A stretch of 64,000 nt of DNA from contig CAVOYT010000004.1 in NCBI GenBank assembly GCA_963700745.1, forward strand, positions 62,001 through 126,000. Reading direction: 5' to 3'. The position numbers were made by a program, and so were the translations under genes. The notes under the pieces are model-generated. The model worked only from the letters and a program-made list of their open reading frames with translations, made no database searches and was not told the DNA's origin. How positions within the stretch are numbered: the stretch's first letter is position 1; every line of letters begins with the position of its first letter. Source of the stretch: UBA10649 sp963700745 (GTDB taxonomy: Bacteria; Actinomycetota; Actinomycetes; S36-B12). This document shows, in pieces, positions 38,113 through 50,082 of this stretch.

Positions 38113-38631
38113 CTACCCGAGCCGATCGGTCGTGAGCAGGTCGTCAACGAGTCCGTCCGCGGCTCGCTCGATCATGCCGAGAACATCGAGAAAGTCCTCG
38201 GGGCCGCCGTAGTAGGGGTCCGGCACGTCGAGGTCCGGGTGCGGCTCGGGCACGTCCGAGAAGGCGGGGTCGAACGACCGCATCATGCGCAGGTCTGGGC
38301 CTGCGGCGGGCATCATCCGGCGCAGGTCGGCGTAGTTGTTCTCGTCCATGGCGAGGACGAGGTCGAGATCCTCGAACCAGTTTCGCCGGATCTGTCGGGC
38401 AACGTGGTCGTGCGGATAGCCAGCCGCGTCAAGGGTGGCCAGCGCCCGCGGGTCGGCACCGTGGCCGAGGTGCCAGTCACCGGTGCCGGCGGAGTCGACG
38501 CTCACGCGGTCCGCAAGCCCCGCCTCCTCGATCCGAGCCCGCAGGACTGCCTCTCCGATGGGGGAGCGGCAGATGTTGCCCAGGCATACGACGGTGATCC
38601 GGTACCGCCTCGGCGCTGCGTCGTCACCCAT
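38113..38631 (-). CDS. Low-molecular-weight protein-tyrosine phosphatase
   Basis: 172 residues. The P-loop VVCLGNICRSPIGEAV (CX5R) is near the N-terminus and the catalytic acid loop is VPDPYYGGPEDF. SVDSAGTGDWHLGHGADPRA also fits the family. The start is ATG 38631. It is convergent with the upstream membrane gene and divergent from dnaB across a DnaA-box-rich gap. Likely cytosolic, targets unknown. Confidence 0.93.
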   Translation of the reverse strand: MGDDAAPRRYRITVVCLGNICRSPIGEAVLRARIEEAGLADRVSVDSAGTGDWHLGHGADPRALATLDAAGYPHDHVARQIRRNWFEDLDLVLAMDENNYADLRRMMPAAGPDLRMMRSFDPAFSDVPEPHPDLDVPDPYYGGPEDFLDVLGMIERAADGLVDDLLTTDRLG

Positions 38632-38655
38632 GGCAGAAAGGTTAGCGACGAGTTT

Positions 38656-38797
38656 TCATCCACAGGCAGGGGACGGTGTTCGGCCCGTTCGCATGAGGGG
38701 ATCATCGGCGGAACGCACGGACGGTCCCCACCTTGTCCACAACTCATCAGCAGCGCCGCGCCGAGTGCTCCCCACCTCGTCCACAGGCTTGTCCACA
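38656..38797 (+). promoter_or_regulatory. Cluster of four DnaA boxes upstream of dnaB
   Basis: The 302-base gap between the phosphatase gene and dnaB holds TCATCCACA (38656), TTGTCCACA (38733), TCGTCCACA (38777) and TTGTCCACA (38789), all in the same orientation. TTGTCCACA is the actinobacterial DnaA-box consensus. The gap contains no gene. Boxes may let DnaA control dnaB or titrate DnaA. Confidence 0.6.
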
Positions 38798-38848
38798 GGC
38801 CTCGTGGACACCGGACCCACGGCTCCGTACGTTACGGGAGCAGTGTCA

Positions 38849-38861
38849 TACCGGTCCGGTA
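38849..38861. promoter_or_regulatory. Palindrome TACCGG-T-CCGGTA before dnaB
   Basis: A perfect 6-bp inverted repeat with one central base lies 72 bases upstream of the dnaB start, beside the DnaA-box cluster. It could be an operator in the dnaB promoter; no regulator is suggested by context. Confidence 0.35.
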
Positions 38862-38933
38862 GACATTGGCTGGCAAGGTGAGGCCAGGGCCGACGAGCCG
38901 CACCACACGGCACCACAGCGGGAGGGGGAACGG

Positions 38934-41538
38934 GTGAGCGTCACGGAACTGCACGTTCCCGACGAGGTTCAGGGTCCCGATCGCACGCCACCCAACGACA
39001 TCGCAGCCGAGCAGTCCGTGCTCGGCGCGATGCTGCTCAGCAAGGACGCAATCGCCGACGTCGTGGAGGTCCTCCGCGAGGGCGACTTCTACCGCCCCGC
39101 CCACCAGGTGATCTATGCCGCGGTCCTTGATCTCTATGGGCGCGGAGAGCCCGCCGACGCCGTCACGGTGGTCGCGGATCTGACGCGGACCGGCGACATC
39201 GGTCGGGTGGGGGGAGCGCCCTACCTGCACACGCTCGTGTCGATGGTTCCGACCGCCGCGAACGCCAACTACTACGGCCGCATCGTCCGCGAGCAGGCGA
39301 TCCTGCGCCGCCTCGTGGAGGCCGGCACCCGCATCGTGTCGATGGGCTACACCGGCACCGGCGACGTCGACCAGATGGTGGACCGCGCCCAAGCCGAGGT
39401 CTACGACGTCACCGACCGACGGACCAGCGAGGACTACGCCCCGCTCAGCGACATCATGGGCGAGGCGCTGAACGAGATCGAGGCGATCTCCAACCGCGGC
39501 GGAGAGATGGTCGGCGTGCCGACGGGGTTCGCTGAACTCGACAAGCTGACGAACGGCCTGCACCCTGGGCAGTTGATCATCGTGGCGGCCCGACCTGCGA
39601 TCGGCAAGGCACTGGCTCTGGACACCCCGATTCCCACTCCAACCGGCTGGACCACGATGGGCGAGCTCAGCGTCGGAGACCTCGTGGTCGGAGATGACGG
39701 CTTGCCTGCGCCGGTCATCGGTGTCACTCAGACGTGGACTGATCGCCCCTGCTTCCGGGTCACCTTCTCGGACGGCACCGAGATCGTCGCGGATGCTGAG
39801 CACGAATGGCTCACCGATGATCGGGCCTCGCGCAAGTCTGCGCAGGCTGCGGCCGCTCAGTACAACGGGTACCGCAATCAACGTACGTTCGCGGCGATCA
39901 GGACCACCCGGGAGCTTCGGGACACCCTGCGGTGCGACACGCAGGATCGGCGCCTCAATCACAGCGTTCGGAATGCCCGACCCCTGCAGCTTCCAACGGC
40001 CGAGCTGCCGATCGGTCCGTACACGCTCGGCGTGTGGCTCGGAGACGGCACCAGCGCCGCAGCACAGTTCACTTCAGCCGATCCGGAGATCGCCGCCTAT
40101 GTCGAGGCAGAAGGCTACGCGGCTCCCTACCTCGGGAATCTTCGATATGGCCTGCGGCTTCCGATTGCCGAGCCGGTCCCCTCGCGGACCTGCGTGGTGT
40201 GCGGGGCGTCCTTCGTGCCCAAGGAGCCCCTGGTCCAGACGTGCGGGAGGTCGTGCGGCGGTCGAGTGAAGGGGACTCGGTCTCAACTCCCGGAGGCCAG
40301 TTGCCCCGACTGCGGGGGACCCGTGACGCGCATGGGTCGTTGTCAGCAGTGCGTCCACGACCACGGCTCGGTGCAGGCGCTGCTGCGGCGTCACGACCTT
40401 CTCAACAACAAGCACCTCCCGGACCTGTACCTCCGCGCATCCGAACAGCAACGACGTGACCTGCTGGCCGGTCTCCTCGACACTGATGGAACGGTAACCG
40501 CCAACGGCAACGTCCAGTACTCGACGACCTCGCGCCCGCTCGCGGACGGTGTCTACGAACTCATCGTGTCGCTGGGCTACCGATGCTCGATCGCCACCAA
40601 GAAGGTTCGTGGTCGGACGATCGAGTCTTCGACCGCCTACGACCTGAACTTCAGCACTCACGACGAGGTCTTCCGACTGCACCGCAAGCAGATCGCCCAC
40701 AAGGAGCGGACCCGGCACACCTCGAACGCCCGACGGGTCTGCCGCTATGTGGTCGCGGTCGATTCGGTGCCCAGCTGTCCCCGTTCGCTGCATCGAGGTG
40801 GGCAATGCCTCGCACATGTATCTCGCGGGCCGGGCAATGGTGCCCACGCACAATTCGACCCTGGGCGTGGATATCGCCCGCGCGGCGTCCATCAAGCACG
40901 GCCTGGCGAGCGTCGTGTTCTCCCTGGAGATGAGCCGCAACGAGATCGTCATGCGCCTGCTGTCGGCCGAGGCCCAGGTGCCGCTGCACCACATGCGCTC
41001 CGGAACGATGAGTGACGCCGACTGGACCAAGCTCGCCGGCAAGATGGGCGTGGTCAGCGAGGCCCCGCTGTTCATCGACGACTCTCCCAACATGACGCTG
41101 ATGGAGATCCGGGCCAAGTGCCGCCGCCTGAAGCAACGCCACGACCTCCGGCTCGTCATCGTCGACTACCTGCAGTTGATGACGAGCGGGAAGCGAGTGG
41201 AGAGCCGGCAGCAAGAGGTGTCGGAGTTCTCCCGGTCGCTCAAGCTGCTGGCGAAGGAACTCGGGGTCCCGGTGATCGCCATCAGCCAGTTGAACCGCGG
41301 CCCGGAACAGCGGGTGGACAAGAAGCCGATGCTGTCGGACCTGCGTGAGTCCGGATCGCTCGAGCAGGACGCCGACATGGTCGTGCTGCTGCACCGTGAG
41401 GATGCCTACGAGCGCGAGTCCCCTCGCGCGGGTGAAGCGGACTTCATCGTCGCCAAGCACCGCAACGGACCCACGCAGACCGTGACGGTGGCATTCCAGG
41501 GCCACTACTCGCGTTTCGTCGACATGGCCCAGACCTGA
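38934..41538 (+). CDS. dnaB: Replicative DNA helicase DnaB, intein-containing
   Basis: Hexameric helicase that unwinds DNA at the fork. The N-terminal DnaB domain includes NDIAAEQSVLGAMLLSKDAI; the RecA-like domain begins GLHPGQLIIVAARPAIGK. The Walker A motif is interrupted after GK (residue 225) by a 415-residue intein and resumes with STLGVDIARAASIKHG. Then follow FSLEMSRNEIVMRLLSAEA, LVIVDYLQLM (Walker B) and LRESGSLEQDADMVVLLHRED. Spliced DnaB would be about 452 residues. GTG 38934 gives the family N-terminus. The only frame change lies within the intein near 40778. Confidence 0.95.
39609..40854 (+). mobile_element. Class 3 intein with LAGLIDADG endonuclease inside DnaB P-loop, one frameshift
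   Basis: The insert starts at Ala1 (ALALDTPIPTPTGWTT) directly after the Walker A lysine and ends MVPTHN before Ser+1. Block B reads ADAEHEWLT (Trp), block F VRCIEVGNASHMYLAG (Cys), and block G THN: together the WCT set of class 3 inteins, which start with Ala and splice through the block F Cys. The two LAGLIDADG helices are LGVWLGDG (40027-40050) and LLAGLLDTDG (40461-40490). Between them, 40191-40352 encodes two cysteine modules, CVVC...TCGRSC and CPDC...CQQC, zinc-ribbon-like. The span is 1,246 bases, one base over 415 codons, because of an extra base near 40778 (agctgt for agcgt). Confidence 0.92.
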
Positions 41539-41556
41539 GATCAGGGGCAGCTGCTC

Positions 41557-41928
41557 ATGACTTCCCCATCCGAGTTGATTCCGTTGGCCATCTCGATGGT
41601 GGCGGCGGCGACGCTCGTCTCGGGGTGCTCGGGCACGTCGGTGGATGCGTCGTGCGACGTCGAGGGAGTGACTCACGAAGTCGAGCACATCCTGGACGAA
41701 GCACAGCTCACGGTCGACTCCTTCGACACCCTCCAATGCTCGGGCGACTGGGCCGTGGCTCAGGTGGCCGTGAGTGGGACCGACACGGCCCCCGCGCAGC
41801 AGACCATCGTCTTCCAGCAGTCCGAGTTCGGCTGGATCCTGAAGACCCCCGAGATCGCCTGTGTCGCGGAAGAGGGGCTGGAATCCATCCCGGACGAGCT
41901 CCGCGCCCTGGCCTGTTCAGCGCAGTAG
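41557..41928 (+). CDS. Small secreted lipoprotein
   Basis: 123 residues, starting ATG 41557. The signal sequence ends with the lipobox LVSGC (SMVAAATLVSGCSG), so the mature protein would be lipid-anchored. The ~95-residue mature part has two further cysteine pairs' worth of Cys (CDVEG, LQCSG, IACVA, LACSAQ) that could form disulfides. It resembles small DUF4333-like actinobacterial lipoproteins, but the family is unsure. It begins 18 bases after dnaB. Confidence 0.7.
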   Translation: MTSPSELIPLAISMVAAATLVSGCSGTSVDASCDVEGVTHEVEHILDEAQLTVDSFDTLQCSGDWAVAQVAVSGTDTAPAQQTIVFQQSEFGWILKTPEIACVAEEGLESIPDELRALACSAQ

Positions 41929-41965
41929 CGACCATGCCGCCCGGGCCTACCGGCACAATGAGCCC

Positions 41966-42412
41966 ATGCGCGCACGTGACCTGGCCGAGTCCGCTCCCTT
42001 CGTAACGCCGGAGGACCCGCTCGCCGAGGCGTTCGCCGTCCTGACCTCAGCGGGTCTGCCGGGCATCGTGGTGAACGACGGCGGCGTGTACACGGTGGTG
42101 CCGGCCTCCCGGTCTCTTCGCGTACTCCTGCCGCAGTACGTCCTCGACGACGCCTCGCTCGGCCGGGTGTGGGACGAGGCGTCCGCCGACGCACTGGCAG
42201 GCCGATTGGCAGGACGTCACGTGTCCGACCTCGTCACCGCGATGGAGCTCGGCGATGAGGATCCTGAGCCGGTCGTCGACGGTGACGCGACGCTGGTGGA
42301 GATCGCGGCCGTCATGCAGGAGGCCAGGGTGCCCCTTGTCGCCGTCGTCGACGACGGTCGGTTCGTCGGCGTCGTGACAGTGAATCGACTCGTACTCCTG
42401 CTGATGGCATGA
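41966..42412 (+). CDS. CBS-domain protein
   Basis: 148 residues. Two CBS-like repeats: the first around AEAFAVLTSAGLPGIVVND and the second around LVEIAAVMQEARVPLVAVV with DGRFVGVVTVNRLVLLLMA. Starts at ATG 41966; its stop overlaps the transporter start (ATGA). CBS pairs often bind adenine nucleotides and regulate transporters, so it may sense energy state for the coupled ion transporter. Confidence 0.8.
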   Translation: MRARDLAESAPFVTPEDPLAEAFAVLTSAGLPGIVVNDGGVYTVVPASRSLRVLLPQYVLDDASLGRVWDEASADALAGRLAGRHVSDLVTAMELGDEDPEPVVDGDATLVEIAAVMQEARVPLVAVVDDGRFVGVVTVNRLVLLLMA

Positions 42413-43702
42413 CCTTCATCGCATGGGTCACGGTGGCGATCTTCGCCGGCGTGTACATCCTCGTGGCGACCGAGCGGATCCACCGCGTCGCGGCCGCCCT
42501 TGGCGGCGCCGCCATCGTTCTCGGCCTGGGCATCGTCAGCTCTGAGCAGGCCTTCTACTCCGCTGAGACCGGGATCGACTGGGATGTCATCTTCCTGCTG
42601 CTGGGAATGATGCTGGTCGTCGGCGTGATCCGGCGGACCGGTGTCTTCGAGTACATGGCGATCCGCTCGGCCAAGCTGGCCAAGGGACGTCCGTACCGGG
42701 TGATGGTGCTTCTCGTCATCGTCACCGCGGTCGCGTCCGCGCTGCTCGACAACGTGACCACGATTCTGCTGATCGCACCGGTGACGCTGCTGCTCTGCGA
42801 TCGACTCGGACTCAAGCCCATCCCGTTCCTGCTTGCCTTGGTGCTCGCATCGAACATCGGCGGTACGGCGACCCTCGTCGGAGACCCGCCCAACATCATC
42901 ATCGCCAGCCGCGCTGGACTGACCTTCAACGACTTCCTGGTGCACCTTGCTCCGATCGTCGTCGTCATCCTGCTGGCGTACCTCGTCCTCATTCGCCTGC
43001 TGTTCCGTGACGCGCTGCAGTCCGATCCCGGTCGCGCGGCGGCGCTGATGTCGCTCGACGAGAAGGAGGCGATCACCGATCGCAAGCTGCTCGTGCGCAG
43101 CGGGGTGGTGCTCGCAGCGATCCTGCTGGGATTCCTGCTCCAGGCGCAGACGGGTGTCGCGCCGTCCGTGGTCGCGCTCGTGGGCGCGGGCATCATGATC
43201 CTGCTGTCACCCGCTCAAGCCGCGTGACCTGCTGTCGGACGTGGAGTGGGAGACGCTCCTGTTCTTCATCGGGCCTGTTCATCCTGGTCGGCGCACTGGT
43301 TCATGTGGGGGCACTCGAGCTGCTTGGCCGAGCAGATCGCCGCGCGTGACCAATGGCGCGGTCGCCCCGACGCTGATGGTCGTTCTCGTCGGTTCCGCCG
43401 TGGTGTCCGCGGTGGTCGACAACATCCCGTACGTCACGGCGATGACTCCCGTGGTGGAGTCCCTCATCGCATCCAATCCGGCGCTGGGGAACGACGGAGG
43501 GCTGTGGTGGGCGCTGGCTCTTGGCGCGGACCTGGGCGGCAATGCCACCCTGGTCGGTGCCAGCGCGAACGTGGTGGTCGTCGGTATCGCCGCCCGCAAC
43601 AGCCTGCACATCTCGTTCGCGACGTGGATGAAGTACGGCGTCCCCACGGCCGCACTGTCGATCGCGATCTCCATCCCCTACGTCCTGCTGCGCTACGCCT
43701 GA
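42409..43702 (+). CDS. Ion transporter of the ArsB/NhaD/SLC13 superfamily, frameshifted
   Basis: About 430 residues with ten or more helices in two inverted halves. The paired family motifs are visible: ALLDNVTTILLIAPVTLLL with NIGGTATLVGDPPNIIIAS in the first half, and SAVVDNIPYVTAMTPVVE with GADLGGNATLVGASANVVV in the second. This is the P-protein/arsenite-permease type. Frame changes lie near 43215, 43275 and 43340. The substrate (Na+/H+, arsenite, citrate or sulfate) cannot be fixed. Coupled to the CBS protein. Confidence 0.85.
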
Positions 43703-43713
43703 CGACCGCAGGT

Positions 43714-43733
43714 TCGGGCCGAAGTCCCCTATC
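43714..43733 (-). promoter_or_regulatory. DosR/DevR-like box upstream of the P-type ATPase
   Basis: On the minus strand the site reads AGGGGACTTCGGCCCGAA, close to the hypoxia-response DosR consensus (GGGACT-N3-4-GGCCC/AGTCCC) but with one base less between half sites. It lies 95-114 bases upstream of a P2-type ATPase start; in M. tuberculosis, ctpF is a DosR target. A one-base deletion would be in keeping with the indels elsewhere in this assembly. Confidence 0.45.
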
Positions 43734-43827
43734 GGAGCGTCCCTGCGAGCGGACACGATGGATCGACAGGCTCTTCCGGACGGTGAGGGAGTGGTGGCAG
43801 TGAGTGCGGCCCGGGCTGGTGACGACG

Positions 43828-46563
<2,736 letters not shown>

Positions 46564-46785
46564 CCAACCGGTCGCCGTCGTCCAGGGGGATGCGCATGAC
46601 GTAGTGGCGCCCCTCGCGGACGACCTCGATCGGCCCGTTGCTGGTTCGAGGCTTCATGGCGCCCATACCGGTGTGCTCCCTCTCGTGCGTCGTGTGCGAC
46701 CGGCGAGCTTGGCTCGCTCGGCTTCCAGCGTGCATGATCGATGGCGGCAACGCCCCGACAACCATGTCGCAACTCGGTCGCAAGA

Positions 46786-46810
46786 ACCGGCGGACCGGCG
46801 ATCCGCCGGT
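46786..46810. terminator. Hairpin downstream of the GerMN lipoprotein gene
   Basis: ACCGGCGGA and TCCGCCGGT pair over 9 bases around a 7-base loop, 11 bases past the GerMN gene stop on the minus strand. It likely terminates the response-regulator/kinase/lipoprotein operon. The rest of the 154-base gap shows nothing else clear. Confidence 0.6.
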
Positions 46811-46820
46811 CTGTGCGGCA

Positions 46821-47510
46821 TCAGGGTCGGATGATCAGGGTCCCATAGTCCCGCGCGGTGGCCGGTGTGTCGAGCAGGCGGCCGTCCGGCAGCGGGACCG
46901 CGACCGGGCTGCCGGCCTCGTCCACGAAGGACACGAAGGACGCGCCGGCCCCGGTGAGCGACAGGACGACCTGACCGAGCAGGAGTACCTGCTCGGCAGG
47001 CGGCAGCGCACTGAAGGCCGGGCTGAGGGCGACCGTCACGACCGAGGGCTCTGGCCGTCGGCGGGCCGGAGGCGGGCGGCCCGGACGCCGGTGCCGCGGA
47101 GGCTCGGGACTGCCGGCGTGCCGATGGTCACGAGCGCCAGGCCGGTGATCGGGTCCTGCGCCACGGTGCGCAGGCCCTCGGCGAGCTGCTGGTCGGTGGG
47201 CCCGATGGCCAGCGACTGCAGGACGAGATCAGCGGTCGAGCCCTTGGGCAGGGACGACTCGGCCGCGGCCAGGCCGTCCTCCTGGACGAACCACAGTCGC
47301 AGCATCGAGGTGTCCGACGGGGCCGACGGCGGAGGGCTCCGGCGACGCCTCCGGGGTGGCGCTGGCCGTGATGACCGGCAGCGGTGCTGGGATCACGTTC
47401 GAGGGGAGGGGCTCGGCCGACGGGCTGGAGGCCGACTCCGCACGCCGTGAGGCTCACGAGGCCGAGCAGGCCGGCGCGGCGCCGGCGAGGGCGGTGCGCA
47501 GGACCGTCAT
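46821..47510 (-). CDS. GerMN-domain lipoprotein, frameshifted
   Basis: About 229 residues. The signal peptide ends in LGLVSLTACGVGLQP (lipobox LTAC). A Pro/Ser-rich spacer leads to the GerMN domain: LRLWFVQEDGLAAAESSLPK, LVLQSLAIGPTDQQLAEGL and VVTVALSPAFSALPPAEQVL. Frame changes lie near 47460, 47320 and 47080. ATG 47510 overlaps the histidine kinase stop (ATGA). A GerMN lipoprotein behind an OmpR-type two-component pair recalls MtrAB-LpqB, but the protein lacks LpqB's C-terminal beta-propeller. Confidence 0.8.
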
Positions 47511-48874
47511 TGGTCCTCCCGACTAACGGGCAGGGTGGCGATGAACCGGGCGCCGTCGAAGGGGGAGGTCTCGACGGTGACGTCGCCACCCAGCGCCAGG
47601 GCCTGGTCGCGCACGATCGCCAGACCGAGGCCGGCGCCGTCCGTGTGGCCGCCCGGCTCGCCTCGGGTGAACGGCTCGAACAGCCGCTCGCGGATCCTTT
47701 CGTCGATCCCCGGACCGGCATCGTCGACGAAGATCCGGACCGCGCCCGGCTCTCGCTGCACGACGACCTGGACGAGCCCGCCGGCATGGTGGAGGGCGTT
47801 GTCGACGAGGTTTCCGACGATTCGCTCAAGACGTCGCGCGTCGGTGCGGACCACCGGTCGGTCGCCCAGGACCACCGTCGGGGTCCAGGCCACGGGAGCT
47901 GACGACGTCGCGACACAGGGCCGCGAGGTCCGCCGACTCGAACTGCGGGGGGTCGTCCGATCCGATCCGACTGATCTCGAGGAGATCGAGCAGCATGTGA
48001 GACATCCGTCGGACCTGCTGCGACCAGCACTGTCACCAGGCCCGCCTCGCGCTCGGGAAGGTGGTCGCTGCCGCCTTCGAGGAGTTCAGCGGTCCCCAGG
48101 ACCGAGGTCAGCGGCGATCGCAGTTCGTGGCTCACGTTGGCGCTGAAGCGTCGCTCGCGGGCGATCCGCGTCTGGACGGCGCCGGCCATCTCGTTGAACG
48201 ACGACGCGATCGGGTCGAGGTCCGGGTCGCCGGTCAGGTCGATCCGGGTGCTCAGCTCGCCGTCGGTGATGCGGCGAGCCCCGCGCCGAGGCGCCGGACG
48301 GGTCGAAGGATCCGACCGACGGCGGTGGCGCCGATGATCGCGCCGAAGATCGCGGCGAGCAGGCTCAGGCCCACGAGCGTCCAGCCACCCCAGGTCAGGG
48401 TCTGGTCCAGGTCCCTCAGGGGGAAGACCTCGACGTACATCGCGGACGCCATGGGGATTGCGACCGCGAAGTACGGGTCGCCGGTGATCTCGAAACGCTG
48501 ACTCGCGCCATTCGGGCTGTGCGACCTCGAGCAGGTCGCTCGGCAGCGCGTCCGGAGGCACCGTCACGGCGGACGTGTACCACGTGTCCTGCTGCAGGAT
48601 CATCGGCTGGGAGGTCCCGACGGAGGGGATCTGCTCCAGCGCCACGCTCGGCGTGGACCCGGCATCGAGGTAGGCCCCGGCAGCGCGGGAGTCAAGCGCG
48701 GCCCGGGTCAGTGAGATGGTCTCCCGCTGGTCGAGCAGGTACCAGCTGGCGAACGGCGTAGGTCGTGACGGAGACGGTGCCCGCGACCAGCAGGGACAGG
48801 GCCGCGAAGGCCAGCGCGACGCGGGTGCGTAGACGCAGCTTCATCGCGGCCGCGCCCGCGGTCGGTGGTGCCAC
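47507..48874 (-). CDS. Sensor histidine kinase, frameshifted
   Basis: About 455 residues. Helix one is RVALAFAALSLLVAGTVSVT, helix two WTLVGLSLLAAIFGAIIGA, flanking an extracytoplasmic sensor; a HAMP domain follows (ILRPVRRLGAGL...IASSFNEMAGAV). The dimerisation box is FSANVSHELRSPLTSV (phospho-His), the N box IVGNLVDNALHHAGG, and G boxes DDAGPGIDE and GAGLGLAIV. Frame changes lie near 48755, 48520, 48270, 48030 and 47890. GTG 48874 is taken as start; ATG 48844 is an alternative. It pairs with the response regulator 3 bases upstream. Confidence 0.86.
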
Positions 48875-48877
48875 GCG

Positions 48878-49564
48878 TCAGGCCTTCATGCGGTACCCGA
48901 AGCCCCGCACCGTCATCAGCAGCTCGGGTGCCGCAGGATCATCCTCGATCTTGCTGCGCAGCCGATAGACGAGATTGTCGACGACGCGTCCGTCCCCGGC
49001 GTTGCCGTAGCCCCAGACCTTTCGGAGCAGGTGGTCCCGGCTCAGTACCTTTCCGTTGGCACCGATCAGTTCGGCGAGCACGTAGAACTCGATCCGGGAC
49101 ACGGGGATCACCTCGCCGTTGCGCAGCACCTCGGCGGTGTCGGGGCGAAGCTCGATGGGTCCGCACACGAGTTGCTGCGGACCGTCCTCGGTGACCGTGG
49201 CACGACGCAGCAGCGTTCGGATGCGGGCCATGAGCTCCTTCGACACGAAGGGCTTCGTCACGTAGTCGTCCGCGCCCGCCTCGAGACCGGCGACCACATC
49301 GTGACTGTCGGTCTGAGCGGTGACGATGATGATCGGGACCTGGCTGGTGGCACGCAGGCTGCGGATCAGGTCGAGCCCCTGGATGCCTGGCAGCCGCAGG
49401 TCGACCAGGACGACGTCGAGCCGCTCGTCGATCATCTGCACGAGGGCCTGTTCGGCGGTCACCGCCTCGATGACGCGGTATCCCTCATCCTCCAGATTCG
49501 TGCGAAGCACGAGGCGGATGGCGTCGTCATCCTCCACGACCATCGCTGACCGGGCTGCTCCCAT
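48878..49564 (-). CDS. OmpR/PhoB-family response regulator
   Basis: 228 residues, intact. The receiver domain has acidic residues in MVVEDDDAIRLVLR, the phospho-acceptor Asp in VVLVDLRLPGIQGLDL and the conserved Lys in ADDYVTKPFVSKEL. The winged-helix effector domain ends KVWGYGNAGDGRVVDNLVYR and VRGFGYRMKA. The start could be ATG 49564 or ATG 49576. A direct repeat with 11-base period at 49660-49678 is a candidate binding site upstream. Operon: regulator, kinase, GerMN lipoprotein. Confidence 0.92.
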   Translation of the reverse strand: MGAARSAMVVEDDDAIRLVLRTNLEDEGYRVIEAVTAEQALVQMIDERLDVVLVDLRLPGIQGLDLIRSLRATSQVPIIIVTAQTDSHDVVAGLEAGADDYVTKPFVSKELMARIRTLLRRATVTEDGPQQLVCGPIELRPDTAEVLRNGEVIPVSRIEFYVLAELIGANGKVLSRDHLLRKVWGYGNAGDGRVVDNLVYRLRSKIEDDPAAPELLMTVRGFGYRMKA

Positions 49565-49659
49565 TGATCCCACCATGGGCACCCATTCAACCCCGTCCCC
49601 CCGCCCATGACGAAACCCGAGCGGCGAGTGTGGGGGATTGCCGCGCCGTCCCGGCATCT

Positions 49660-49678
49660 TGCGACATTCCTGCGACAT
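49660..49678. promoter_or_regulatory. Direct repeat TGCGACAT x2, candidate response-regulator site
   Basis: TGCGACAT occurs twice with an 11-base period, about 100 bases upstream of the response regulator start. OmpR-family regulators bind tandem direct repeats at 10-11 base spacing, so autoregulation is plausible. Confidence 0.45.
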
Positions 49679-49704
49679 GCCCGGTCGAGCACCGTCGAGC
49701 GGGG

Positions 49705-50082
49705 TCAGTCGATGATCACCCGGGTCTCGTGGGCACCGAGCCACTCTGTGAGCGCGGCGCGGCTGAGCGTGCGGTGGCCACAGTCGCACCAGGCCGGCAG
49801 GTCGTCGTCGTGGACGTCGTTGACCGTCACGAGGTCGAACCAGCGATCGACGCGTCCATCGCCATGCGGCTCGTCGACGCGATCGCGGGATCCGTGTGAC
49901 CGGGACCGGACGCGGGCGGCATACACCGGTCCGGCGGCAGTGTCGTACACCTCCGCCACGTGGTGGCTGCGGGCACATTGAACCTGCAGCAGGACCTGGT
50001 CGTGGCCACCATGCGGGAGAGCTGCCCACGCGGACTCAGCCGCGTTCCTGCGCTCCTGGACCGGCTGATCCGAGATCACCAT
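49705..50082 (-). CDS. Conserved hypothetical protein with His/Cys-rich regions
   Basis: 125 residues. ATG 50082 has GGAGGT upstream, a strong ribosome-binding site. The protein contains LLQVQCARSHHVAEVYDT, then CDCGHRTLSRAALTEWLG at the C-terminus. The Cys/His pattern (C..HH...CDCGH) may bind a metal. I do not recognise the family. It lies between the two-component operon and the divergent MMPL gene. Confidence 0.6.
   Translation of the reverse strand: MVISDQPVQERRNAAESAWAALPHGGHDQVLLQVQCARSHHVAEVYDTAAGPVYAARVRSRSHGSRDRVDEPHGDGRVDRWFDLVTVNDVHDDDLPAWCDCGHRTLSRAALTEWLGAHETRVIID

Noticed and set aside
38632..38933. Possible oriC
   Set aside because: Only four DnaA boxes, no dnaA/dnaN beside it, and actinobacterial oriC is expected left of yidC, outside the window.
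46564..46666. P-type ATPase C-terminus reaching into DUF3117
   Set aside because: The 62-base overlap is likely due to an indel near the ATPase end; the tail after WLAARR is low-complexity and not family-like, so I do not treat it as a true extension.
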